A stretch of 64,000 nucleotides of DNA from Nitratireductor kimnyeongensis (GTDB taxonomy: Bacteria > Pseudomonadota > Alphaproteobacteria > Rhizobiales > Rhizobiaceae), in contig NZ_CP078143.1 in the NCBI RefSeq assembly GCF_019891395.1, positions 558,001 through 622,000 of the forward strand, in the 5' to 3' direction. The notes below the pieces were generated by a model. That model had not been told where the DNA came from, searched no databases, and saw only the letters and a program-made list of their open reading frames with translations. A program made the position numbers and the translations under genes. The stretch's first letter is position 1, and every line of letters begins with the position of its first letter. Shown here one piece after another: positions 50,359 through 58,447 of this stretch.

Positions 50359-52241
50359 GCGTAGACGAGAAAAGCAAGGAACCGCCCAGAGCCGAAACCT
50401 GGTGGCGCAGCGTCGAAGGGGTCATCGATCCCTTCGGCGACACCGGACGTTCCGTGCTGCCGGTCAAGGCGCATGAATTCATCCTTTTCTTTGCACGGCA
50501 GGCGAAATGGCCCTTTATCCTGCTTCTGATCGCCGGCGGACTGATGGGCGCCGTCGATGCCGGGCTCTACTGGGCGCTCGGCTGGCTGATCGATCTTCTG
50601 GATTCGGCTTCGCCGCAGACACTGATCGCCGACCACTGGGGAAAACTCGCGGCCTTTCTTGCGCTGCTCCTTGTGATCCGCGCGGTGGTGATCATCGGCA
50701 ACACGATCCTTGAGGAACAGGTGATCGCGCCTGCGTTCTATCAGCGTGTGCGTTGGCAGGCGTTTCGCCGGGTGATCGAACAACCCTATGAATTCTACCA
50801 GAACGACTTCGCGGGCCGCATCGCGACCAAAATCCTGCAGGGCGGTGAGGCAACCGGCGACTTCATCATCGACGTTCTGCAGACCATGTGGAGCTTCCTC
50901 ACCTTCGTCGTGCTGGCCGCTTCCATCCTCACCGTGCTCGACCCTTTCATGGGTCTGGTCGTCCTGCTTTGGCTGGTGGCCTATATGGCGGTTGCCCGCT
51001 ACCTGCTGCCCCCGCTCCGGCGGGCCGGCCGCCGTACAGCAGACCAGCGCTCCATCCTGAACGGGCGCATGGTGGACGCGTTTACAAACATCCTCGCGGT
51101 AAAACTTTTCGACAGTGGCCAGCGCGAACACTCCTATGTGCGCGAGGGCATGGCGCATTTTCTGAGTGCGGTGCAAACGCTGACGCGCGCCATCACCCGG
51201 GTGCGCGTCACGGTGGCCATCGTCAACGGTTTCATGATGGCAGCGATCTTTGTTCTTGCCGTGTCCCGATGGCTGGACAGCGCGATCACGACCGGCGAGA
51301 TCGCCGCCGCCATGGGGCTTGTTTTCCGGCTCAACCAGATGTCGGGCTGGATGATGTTCAACATCAACGGGCTGATCCGCAACTATGCGACCGTTCAGGA
51401 TTCCACCACGGTGGTTTCGGTGGAGCCGGCTATCCGCGATGCTGACCATGCCAAAGAGATGAAGCCTGCGAAGGGGGACATCCGCTTCGACAACGTCACG
51501 TTCAACTATGGCAAGGAAAGCGGCATCATCGAAGGGCTCGACCTGCATATCAAGCCAGGCGAGCGGGTTGCGCTGGTCGGGCCTTCGGGTGCCGGCAAGA
51601 CCACCATCGTGAACCTGATGCTGCGCCTTTTCGAGGCCGAGCACGGAAAAATCCTGCTGGATGATCAGGACATCACCCAGGTGACCCAGGCCTCGCTGCG
51701 CGCTCAGTTCGGCGTGGTGAGTCAGGAGCCCATGCTCATGCATCGCTCAATTCGCGAAAACATCGCCTATGGCCGGGGCAAGGCCAGCGAAGAGGACATC
51801 GTCGCCGCAGCGAAGCGCGCTTCGGCGCACGAGTTCATCCTCAACGTATCGGACCCGAAAGGCCGCACCGGCTATGATGCAGTGGTGGGCGAGCGCGGCG
51901 TCAAGCTCTCGGGCGGTCAGCGCCAGCGCATTGCCATCGCCCGCATGATGCTGAAGAACGCCCCTATCCTCATCCTGGACGAAGCGACTTCGGCGCTCGA
52001 CTCCGAGATCGAGGCCGTGATCCAGGAAAATCTCGAGCGGCTCATGGAGAACAAAACGGTGATCGCGGTGGCACACCGTCTTTCGACGATCGCCGCGCTC
52101 GACCGGATCATCGTGCTTGATCAGGGGCGCATCGTGGAGGAAGGCTCCCATGAGGCGCTGGTGGAACGGGCCGGGCTTTACGCACAACTCTGGAAACGCC
52201 AGTCCGGGGGCTTTCTGGGCGAACGGATGGCCGCGGAATAG
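50355..52241 (+). CDS. ABC exporter half-transporter, second subunit
   Basis: The 628-residue partner has the same layout: TMD about 45-345, NBD with Walker A GPSGAGKTT, signature LSGGQRQRIAIAR, Walker B ILILDEATSALD and AHRLS. Both subunits keep the Walker B glutamate-equivalent (LDEA), so both ATP sites may be active, unlike many asymmetric heterodimers. It is translationally coupled to the first subunit. A small convergent ORF overlaps its 3' end. Confidence 0.93.
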   Translation: MSVDEKSKEPPRAETWWRSVEGVIDPFGDTGRSVLPVKAHEFILFFARQAKWPFILLLIAGGLMGAVDAGLYWALGWLIDLLDSASPQTLIADHWGKLAAFLALLLVIRAVVIIGNTILEEQVIAPAFYQRVRWQAFRRVIEQPYEFYQNDFAGRIATKILQGGEATGDFIIDVLQTMWSFLTFVVLAASILTVLDPFMGLVVLLWLVAYMAVARYLLPPLRRAGRRTADQRSILNGRMVDAFTNILAVKLFDSGQREHSYVREGMAHFLSAVQTLTRAITRVRVTVAIVNGFMMAAIFVLAVSRWLDSAITTGEIAAAMGLVFRLNQMSGWMMFNINGLIRNYATVQDSTTVVSVEPAIRDADHAKEMKPAKGDIRFDNVTFNYGKESGIIEGLDLHIKPGERVALVGPSGAGKTTIVNLMLRLFEAEHGKILLDDQDITQVTQASLRAQFGVVSQEPMLMHRSIRENIAYGRGKASEEDIVAAAKRASAHEFILNVSDPKGRTGYDAVVGERGVKLSGGQRQRIAIARMMLKNAPILILDEATSALDSEIEAVIQENLERLMENKTVIAVAHRLSTIAALDRIIVLDQGRIVEEGSHEALVERAGLYAQLWKRQSGGFLGERMAAE

Positions 52242-52467
52242 CCTCGTCGACACATACAGTCACAGGCGGGGAGAACCGGCCGGGCTGGGTCTTTTTTGCA
52301 CCACAGATGCTGTTCATTGGCAAATCGGCCAGCTCTTCCATCGACATGGAGCGCAGGGCCGGATGGGTCAGCGGATCCCGTTGCCATTCGGCCTCTGCCA
52401 GCGCCCTGCGAGCCTCTCGGTAGCGGGTGGTAAAGGCCTGAACTTTTATCCAGAAAAACTGTATCAT
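52108..52467 (-). CDS. Possible DUF1127-like small protein, overlapping the ABC gene
   Basis: ATG 52467 with GGGA upstream opens MIQFFWIKVQAFTTRYREAR, then RALAEAEWQRDPLTHPALRSMSMEELADLPM, a pattern similar to DUF1127 proteins ('L..MS..EL.DL..'). DUF1127 genes often lie divergent from a LysR gene, as here. The frame then runs 134 bp antisense into the ABC gene, so the real end may be damaged or the call wrong. Confidence 0.35.
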   Translation of the reverse strand: MIQFFWIKVQAFTTRYREARRALAEAEWQRDPLTHPALRSMSMEELADLPMNSICGAKKTQPGRFSPPVTVCVDEAIPRPSVRPESPRTGVSRVVRKARPVPPAPHGSLPPRCAPDQAR

Positions 52468-52469
52468 TG

Positions 52470-52490
52470 CATTCCCTTTCTCGAGGAATG
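52470..52490. promoter_or_regulatory. Inverted repeat upstream of LysR
   Basis: CATTCC and GGAATG flank a 9-bp spacer (52470-52490) between the LysR gene and the small minus-strand ORF. Size and position suit a LysR binding site. Confidence 0.45.
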
Positions 52491-52569
52491 GCGTTCTGAG
52501 CAGCCAAAATTCACGCAGATGCGCTGATTTTCAATGGAGATTGCCTATCGGATGCTTTAGAAAAACTGC

Positions 52570-53460
52570 ATGAAGCATCTGCCAAGGGTTCACCTGAACG
52601 GTTTGCGCGCCGTAGAAGCGGTCGGCCGCGGCGGCTCTTTGAGTGCGGCCGCTGAAGAACTGGGTGTCTCGGTTGGCGCCGTCAGCCAACAGGTGCTCAA
52701 GACCGAGGCACAGCTCGGGGTCGCGATTTTCGAACGGACGGGACGCGGCATCCGCCCAACCGCGCTCGGGCACCAGTTCATTGAGCGGCTGGGCGCTGGA
52801 TTTCAGGCGCTGGATTCGGCGGTGGCTCTAACGCGGCATGATACGGACTCGGTGTTGACGATTTCAGTCGCTCCGGTCTTTGCCGCCAAATGGCTGGTGC
52901 CGCGGCTCGCTCGCTATGCAAAAGCACATCCGGAGACCAAGCTTCGACTTGAAGCCTCCATTGGGCTGGTTCATCCCGACAGCACGGATATCGACCTTGC
53001 AATCCGCGTCGGGGAAGGGCATTGGCCGGACGTGCGCGCAGAATACCTTCTGCCGCAGGAAGTCTTTCCAGTCTGTGCCCCTTCGATCGCAAGGAATCTC
53101 AGAACACCGGAAGACGTGCTAACCGCTCCTATCATCCGCGATGCCAACTCCAACATCGAATGGGATGTGTGGCTGAAGCCGCTCGGCCTCGACGAGCGCG
53201 ACCTCGCGGAAGGCGATACGTTCACCGACGCTGCACTCTGCCTCGATGCGGCGATTGCCGGACAGGGGGTGATGCTTGCATGGCACACGCTCGCCCATGA
53301 CGCACTGCGCGGCGGTCAACTCGTCGCTCCCTTCCGCGAACGCGCGAAGACACGCTTCAGCTATTGGCTGGTCACATCGCAGAAACGGCCAGAGCCCGCC
53401 AAGGTGCGTGGTTTCAAAAGCTGGCTACAAAGCGAGATAGCGCAGATGCTGGCAGAATAA
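52570..53460 (+). CDS. LysR-family regulator (GcvA-like)
   Basis: The 296-residue protein starts with the LysR winged helix, RVHLNGLRAVEAVGRGGSLSAAAEELGVSVGAVSQQVLKTEAQLGVAIFERTGR (residues 5-60), and a LysR substrate-binding domain (about 90-290). The sequence, including 'SVGAVSQQV...E..LG..LF.R' and HPD...DLAIR, is of the GcvA/AmpR subgroup common in rhizobia. The likely target is the divergent small ORF or itself. Effector unknown. Confidence 0.92.
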   Translation: MKHLPRVHLNGLRAVEAVGRGGSLSAAAEELGVSVGAVSQQVLKTEAQLGVAIFERTGRGIRPTALGHQFIERLGAGFQALDSAVALTRHDTDSVLTISVAPVFAAKWLVPRLARYAKAHPETKLRLEASIGLVHPDSTDIDLAIRVGEGHWPDVRAEYLLPQEVFPVCAPSIARNLRTPEDVLTAPIIRDANSNIEWDVWLKPLGLDERDLAEGDTFTDAALCLDAAIAGQGVMLAWHTLAHDALRGGQLVAPFRERAKTRFSYWLVTSQKRPEPAKVRGFKSWLQSEIAQMLAE

Positions 53461-53580
53461 CCGTTCTGGTTACGGTAAAGCCCGCTTGGGCTGCTGACGT
53501 TTTTTGTCATCGGCAACCTCTTGCCGCATTCCGTGTTATAGTTCATGGCACGCATAAACTGAGAACAGGAGGATCGTCTC

Positions 53581-53766
53581 ATGAAGGAATTTCATTGCGG
53601 CTCGCTCGTTCCAGGCTGCGACTGGCACACGCGCCATGAGGAAGAGGCGGAAGTCATCCGTCGTGCAGCCGAGCACATGCGCGAAGCACACGGCGAAACC
53701 GTGATCCGCGAGAGCATGGTGGAAGCCATACGCTCACGCATCGGTGAGGCCCGCAACGCGGCCTGA
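53581..53766 (+). CDS. DUF1059 domain protein
   Basis: The 61-residue product, MKEFHCGSLVPGCDWHTRHEEEAEVIRRAAEHMREAHGE and on, is a small DUF1059 protein. C6, C13, H16 and H32/H36 could form a zinc-binding site of the Cys-Cys-His-His type (GC.....H). AGGAGG lies 9 nt before the ATG. No function is known. Confidence 0.88.
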   Translation: MKEFHCGSLVPGCDWHTRHEEEAEVIRRAAEHMREAHGETVIRESMVEAIRSRIGEARNAA

Positions 53767-53789
53767 CCACGCTTGTTCCGCCGACCTTC

Positions 53790-55058
53790 TCAGCCGGCGG
53801 AAGAGATGATTGATGCGGCGCGCTCAAGCAGCGCGTCGCGTTTCAATGAGAAATCAGAGGCGACCCAATCTTCCTCCAACCGGGAAAGAACCTCTCCGAC
53901 TGCCTTTCCCTTTTCCAGCCCCAGTTTTGCGAGATCGGTTCCGTTGATCGGGAAAGTGGGCTTCTGCCATGCTTGGGCGAGCTTGATAAGACGGGTGTAT
54001 CCAGCCGCCTCCATCAGCGCCTTGTCGTCATCCGATGCGCGTGCACGAGCGCTCACCAAAGCCAATTTCAGGCGCCACCAAAGGCCATTTGCTTCCGCAT
54101 TGTAGGCGAGTTTCCTGAATCCGCTTTCGCCCAGGTCAGCCGGCGGAACCGGTGCCCCCACCCAACCCGCAAGGTCTTTCTTCTCTGCATTGGACAGGCG
54201 CAAACGCTTTCCCAGTTCCGAGATACGGGGTTCATGCGGTGGAATGATTGCGGCAAGCCGCAGCAATGGGTCGGGCCGCCAGCCGAGCGTCTGCTCCGTT
54301 TCGATCAGCGGAGCGATGGTGTCGATGCCCCACTTTTCCGATTCCGGAAGAATTTTGGTCAGCACGCCTGTCTGGCGCATCCACAGGAGGGCACGTGAGG
54401 GATCCGGCGCCGAGAACAGCTTTTTCAGCTCCGCCCACACACGTTCGGCGGACAATCGCTCCAGCCCGTCACGATGGCGTGCACAGGCCTTCAGCCCCGC
54501 TGCATCGGGGCGGCCCCTCCCATACCAGGCGAAGAAGCGGAAAAACCGCAGGATGCGTAGATAATCCTCGTTGATCCTTATATCGGCATCGCCGATGAAC
54601 CGCAGGGTCTGGCTTTCGAGATCCTGCAGGCCGCCCACCATATCAACGATCTCGCCATTCGCACGGGCATAAAGTGCGTTGATGGTGAAGTCGCGCCGCC
54701 CAGCATCGCTGCGCCAATCGCGGCCGAACGTGACATTCGCATGCCGGCCATCGGTTTCGACATCGGCGCGCAGCGTTGTGACTTCATAAGCCTTTCCTTC
54801 AGCGATCACCGTGACAGTGCCATGGTCAATGCCGGTGGGTGCGGTGCGGAAGCCGGCGCCCCGAGCCCGACGCACCGTTTCATCAGGCTCCGTGGTCGTG
54901 GCGATATCGATGTCCGTGACAGGCTGACCGAGCAAGGTATTCCGCACGGCGCCGCCAACAACCCGGGCCTCGTCTCCATCCATCGACAGCGCGGCAAGCA
55001 GCGCCTGCAGCCTATCGTCGGAAAGCCATTCCGAATCTGAAATCAATCGCTTGTCCAT
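53790..55058 (-). CDS. cca: CCA tRNA nucleotidyltransferase/poly(A) polymerase family
   Basis: From ATG 55058 (overlapping the NUDIX stop) the class II enzyme is 422 residues. The catalytic domain has ARVVGGAVRNTLLGQPVTDIDIATTTEPDE (G-G motif and DxD at about 41-43) and GTVTVIAEGKAYEVTTLRAD, then RRDFTINALYARANGEIVDMVGG, GDADIRINEDYLRILRFFRF, and a helical tail. It adds CCA ends to tRNA. The first motif reads RN where most have RD. Last gene of the DUF1285-NUDIX-cca operon. Confidence 0.93.
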   Translation of the reverse strand: MDKRLISDSEWLSDDRLQALLAALSMDGDEARVVGGAVRNTLLGQPVTDIDIATTTEPDETVRRARGAGFRTAPTGIDHGTVTVIAEGKAYEVTTLRADVETDGRHANVTFGRDWRSDAGRRDFTINALYARANGEIVDMVGGLQDLESQTLRFIGDADIRINEDYLRILRFFRFFAWYGRGRPDAAGLKACARHRDGLERLSAERVWAELKKLFSAPDPSRALLWMRQTGVLTKILPESEKWGIDTIAPLIETEQTLGWRPDPLLRLAAIIPPHEPRISELGKRLRLSNAEKKDLAGWVGAPVPPADLGESGFRKLAYNAEANGLWWRLKLALVSARARASDDDKALMEAAGYTRLIKLAQAWQKPTFPINGTDLAKLGLEKGKAVGEVLSRLEEDWVASDFSLKRDALLERAASIISSAG

Positions 55059-55696
55059 CAAGCATAAAGTCTTTCGTAAAGAGTGCGAATGATGCCTGCC
55101 GTGACACCCCATATGAAGCGCTCGCCGAAGGGCATGGTGTAATAGAACCGTTCCTTTTCCTGCCACAGACGGCTTTCACGCCGATGATTGGCGGGATCCA
55201 TAAGGAAGGCGAGCGGCACCTCGAAAGCTGCATCCACCTCATCAGGATTGATGCGCAAGTCAAAGCCCGGTTGCACGATACCCAGAACCGGCGCGATGCG
55301 GTATCCGCTTCCGGTGGAATAGACTGGCATGCGCCCGACCACATCGACCGTATTGGGAAGAAGGCCGATCTCCTCGTCCGCCTCACGCAGAGCCGCGGCC
55401 TCTGGCGAGGCGTCTTCCGGATCGATACGCCCACCGGGAAAGGCTATCTGGCCCGAGTGGTTGCGCAGCGCCTGGGTGCGTTGGGTGAGGATAACGGACG
55501 CACCATCCGCATGGTCGACCACCGGAATGAGAACGGCTGCATCGCGCAGACCGGGCCGCACAATCATTTCACGCAGGTCGGGGTTCAGACTGTGATCGCC
55601 GTAATCTTCCGCTCCCGCGGGCCCTTGCTGGCGCGCCGCGCGGCGGCGGAATTCTTCGGCCGAATAAAGAGTTCTCGAGACACCCGTCATGGTCAT
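55058..55696 (-). CDS. NUDIX hydrolase, CoA pyrophosphatase-like
   Basis: The 212-residue protein has the NUDIX box GGRIDPEDASPEAAALREADEEIGL (GX5EX7REUXEEXGU) preceded by LTQRTQALRNHSGQIAFPGG, the 'LTxRxxxLRxHxGxxxFPGG' pattern of CoA pyrophosphatases (UPF0035/NudL). It likely cleaves CoA or acyl-CoA to phosphopantetheine and 3',5'-ADP. Overlaps both neighbours, so it is in one operon with DUF1285 and cca. Confidence 0.92.
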   Translation of the reverse strand: MTMTGVSRTLYSAEEFRRRAARQQGPAGAEDYGDHSLNPDLREMIVRPGLRDAAVLIPVVDHADGASVILTQRTQALRNHSGQIAFPGGRIDPEDASPEAAALREADEEIGLLPNTVDVVGRMPVYSTGSGYRIAPVLGIVQPGFDLRINPDEVDAAFEVPLAFLMDPANHRRESRLWQEKERFYYTMPFGERFIWGVTAGIIRTLYERLYA

Positions 55697-56322
55697 TGCG
55701 ACAGCCTGTGCAACGCGTCGGCGGGCATAACGGGAAACACCGTGCCGCGCGAGCGGATAGCAAACATCACACGCCCGTCGATCTCGACCTCCTCTCCGAC
55801 TTCCACCAGATCATACAGGACAGAACGCGCGACAAGCGCTTCAAGCCTTCCGCGGACATGCAGATACGGCTTCAATCCACCTGTATCCCGCTGGTCCACA
55901 AAGCGCATTTCGTGCTCGGGACCGGCTTCGACCACGTCACCTACATTTGTACGGAAGGTAAGCGCCTGCGCGTCCCCCTCCCCCGTCACAACCATCTCCA
56001 CCGCAAGAAACGGTGCATCTTCAACGCGAATACCGACTTTTTCCACCGGAGTTACAAGATAGGTTTTGCCATCCTCATCCTTGCGCAGAACGGAGGAGAA
56101 AAGCTGAACCAGCGCCGGGCGTCCGATCGGCGTTCCCATGTAGAACCAGGTACCATCGGCGCGGATCTCCATATCGAGATCGCCACAAAATGGAGGATTC
56201 CAGCGGTCGACCGGCGGTACGCCCTTGCCCGAACGGGCAGCGCGCGCGATCATGGCTTCCAGGCTGGCAGTGTCGCCGGCTCCCGAAAGGCTCGACGGGC
56301 TGTTGCTCGTTTTCTTGTCCAT
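55693..56322 (-). CDS. DUF1285 protein
   Basis: From ATG 56322 the protein is 209 residues with a Ser/Gly-rich head and the DUF1285 core: PPFCGDLDMEIRADGTWFYMGTPIGRPALVQLFSSVLRKDEDGKTYLVTPVEKVGIRVEDAPFLAVEM, then HEMRFVDQRDTGGLKPYLHVRGRLEALVARSVLYDLVE. Family structure is two beta-barrel-like domains; function is unknown. It starts the DUF1285-NUDIX-cca operon and overlaps the NUDIX gene by 4 bases. Divergent from the moxR operon. Confidence 0.9.
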   Translation of the reverse strand: MDKKTSNSPSSLSGAGDTASLEAMIARAARSGKGVPPVDRWNPPFCGDLDMEIRADGTWFYMGTPIGRPALVQLFSSVLRKDEDGKTYLVTPVEKVGIRVEDAPFLAVEMVVTGEGDAQALTFRTNVGDVVEAGPEHEMRFVDQRDTGGLKPYLHVRGRLEALVARSVLYDLVEVGEEVEIDGRVMFAIRSRGTVFPVMPADALHRLSQ

Positions 56323-56481
56323 GGTCACGAAATAGTCACTGTTGTTTCGCTTGTCAGCCTTGTTGAGTGTTTTAAATTTGCCAAAGGGACGTGAAGGCAC
56401 GAATCGCTCCAGACACGTGCCGGTGTGGTCCGTTCCTGCTGCCCTTTACTCCCCGGGGCCTTTAACGAGGATCGAGACGGC

Positions 56482-57501
56482 ATGACCATTGTTTCCAAAA
56501 ACGAAGTTCCCGGCAAACCTATAAGCGACAAGGAAATGGTCGCTGAAGCCGAGCGCGCGCTGGCAGATATCGCAAAGGTGCGGGAAGGCGTCGGCCAAGT
56601 GATTTTCGGACAGGAAGCAGTGGTGGAGCGCACGCTTGTCGCCATCCTTGCCGGTGGCCATGCACTGCTTGTCGGTGTGCCCGGACTTGCCAAGACAAAG
56701 CTCGTGGAGACACTGGGCGTGGTGCTTGGCCTCGATGCGCGGCGCATCCAGTTCACACCGGATCTGATGCCGTCCGACATTCTGGGCTCGGAAGTGATGG
56801 AGCAGGATGAAAAGGGCAAGCGTTCCTTCCGCTTTCTGCCCGGTCCGATCTTCTCGCAGCTTCTGATGGCCGACGAAATCAACCGCGCCAGCCCCCGCAC
56901 CCAATCCGCGCTTCTGCAATCGATGCAGGAATATCACGTGACCGTGGCCGGCCACCGGCACGACCTTCCCTCGCCCTTCCATGTGCTCGCGACACAGAAC
57001 CCGCTGGAACAGGAAGGCACCTATCCCCTGCCGGAAGCACAGCTCGATCGCTTTCTGATGCAGGTGGACATTCTCTATCCCGAGCTCGACGCCGAGCGGC
57101 GCATCCTTCTCGAAACGACTGGTACGGATGAAGCGGAGGCAAAAAACGCGCTTTCGCCGGAGCGGCTGAAGGAAATCCAGATGCTGATCCGCCGCATGCC
57201 CGTTCCTGAAAGCGTGGTCGATGCCATCCTCCAACTGGTGCGGACTGCAAGGCCCGGGGTTGGCAACCCCGACACGGATCGTCACGTGGCCTGGGGCCCC
57301 GGACCTCGCGCCAGCCAGGCGCTGACGCTTTGCGCCCGTGCCCGGGCGCTTTATGACGGCAGGCTTGCGCCTTCAGTGGACGATGTGCGTGCGCTGGCCG
57401 AGCCGGTGCTGCAGCATCGCATGGCGTTGACCTTCGCAGCGCGGGCGGAAGGCATGACGGTGCGCGACGTGATCCGGCGGCTCGTGAAAGCGCTCGATTG
57501 A
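56482..57501 (+). CDS. MoxR-family AAA ATPase
   Basis: From ATG 56482 the protein is 339 residues. The AAA core has Walker A GVPGLAKTK (about 74-82), Walker B LLMADEINRASPRTQSALLQSMQE, the sensor-1 region VLATQNPLEQEGTYPLPEAQLDRFLM and a C-terminal helical lid. MoxR ATPases act as chaperone-like modules, usually with VWA-domain partners, remodelling or activating proteins. It heads the MoxR-DUF58-DUF4159-membrane protein operon. Confidence 0.94.
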   Translation: MTIVSKNEVPGKPISDKEMVAEAERALADIAKVREGVGQVIFGQEAVVERTLVAILAGGHALLVGVPGLAKTKLVETLGVVLGLDARRIQFTPDLMPSDILGSEVMEQDEKGKRSFRFLPGPIFSQLLMADEINRASPRTQSALLQSMQEYHVTVAGHRHDLPSPFHVLATQNPLEQEGTYPLPEAQLDRFLMQVDILYPELDAERRILLETTGTDEAEAKNALSPERLKEIQMLIRRMPVPESVVDAILQLVRTARPGVGNPDTDRHVAWGPGPRASQALTLCARARALYDGRLAPSVDDVRALAEPVLQHRMALTFAARAEGMTVRDVIRRLVKALD

Positions 57502-57529
57502 TGGACCCCACGCTCCAGATAGGATCCTG

Positions 57530-58447
57530 ATGGCGAAGATCGGCGAAGTTTCCACTCCGGTCGCATCGAGCGATGCGCTGGTTCGCGCGCGTGCGCGGGC
57601 AGCGCTGATGCCTGACCTGCTTGTGGACGCAAAACGCGTTGCCAACAATGTGATCGCCGGCTGGCACGGACGACGCAAACGCGGAATAGGCGAGAATTTC
57701 TGGCAGTTCCGTCCCTATGTGGAGGGTGAAGCTTTTTCACGCATCGACTGGCGGCGCTCCGCGCGCGACGACCATCTTTATGTGCGGGACCGCGAATGGG
57801 AGGCGGCTCACACGGTGTGGCTCTGGGCCGACCCATCGCCTTCGATGCTCTACAAATCCTCGCTCGCGCCCACCGCCAAGGAAGCGCGGGCGCTGGTACT
57901 GACCTTTGCGCTGGCGGAACTTCTGTCGCGAAGCGGCGAGCGGATCGCATGGCCCGGCGTCACCGACCCGTTTTCCGCCCGCAATGGTGCAGAACGGCTG
58001 GCAGCCCAGCTCATGCATACCCCCGACCTGCCGGCCCGGCCCGACCTTCTGCAGATCCGCCGCTTCTCCGACGTGGTTCTGGTGAGCGACTTTCTCGATC
58101 CCGTGGAAGAAACCATCGCCTGGCTGGACCAACTGGCGAGCCGTGGCGCACGCGCCCATCTCGTCGAGGTGGCCGATCCGGCGGAAGAAAACTTTCCCTA
58201 CACCGGTCGCACTGAATTTTCCGACCCCGAAACGGGCGAAAAGCTGACGGCTGGGCGCGCAGAAACACTGGCAGAAGATTTCCGGCGACTTTATCTCGCC
58301 CGGCGCGAAGAACTGGCTTTCTGGTGCAAGCGGCTCGGCTGGAGCTACACGGTGCATCATACCGACCGGCCTGCCGCGCAAGCGCTGGTCACTGTCCACA
58401 ACGGCATGAGCGCTGATGCCGGTTTCGGTTTGGAGGGGCGCTCGTGA
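57530..58447 (+). CDS. DUF58 family protein
   Basis: The 305-residue protein shows the DUF58 core: FRPYVEGEAFSRIDWRRSARDDHLYVRDREWEAAHTVWLWADPSPSM, the 'G..FSRIDWR.SAR...LYVR..E' signature. The C-terminal half is VWA-like (VVLVSDFLDPVEETIAWLDQLASRGARAHLVEVADP), but the MIDAS serine positions are weak. DUF58 proteins regularly partner MoxR. ATGG start 28 bp after moxR; it overlaps the DUF4159 gene (GTGA). Confidence 0.93.
   Translation: MAKIGEVSTPVASSDALVRARARAALMPDLLVDAKRVANNVIAGWHGRRKRGIGENFWQFRPYVEGEAFSRIDWRRSARDDHLYVRDREWEAAHTVWLWADPSPSMLYKSSLAPTAKEARALVLTFALAELLSRSGERIAWPGVTDPFSARNGAERLAAQLMHTPDLPARPDLLQIRRFSDVVLVSDFLDPVEETIAWLDQLASRGARAHLVEVADPAEENFPYTGRTEFSDPETGEKLTAGRAETLAEDFRRLYLARREELAFWCKRLGWSYTVHHTDRPAAQALVTVHNGMSADAGFGLEGRS

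Noticed and set aside
50310..51743. Minus-strand ORF opposite the second ABC gene
   Set aside because: Shadow; His/Arg-rich composition typical of antisense frames in GC-rich DNA.
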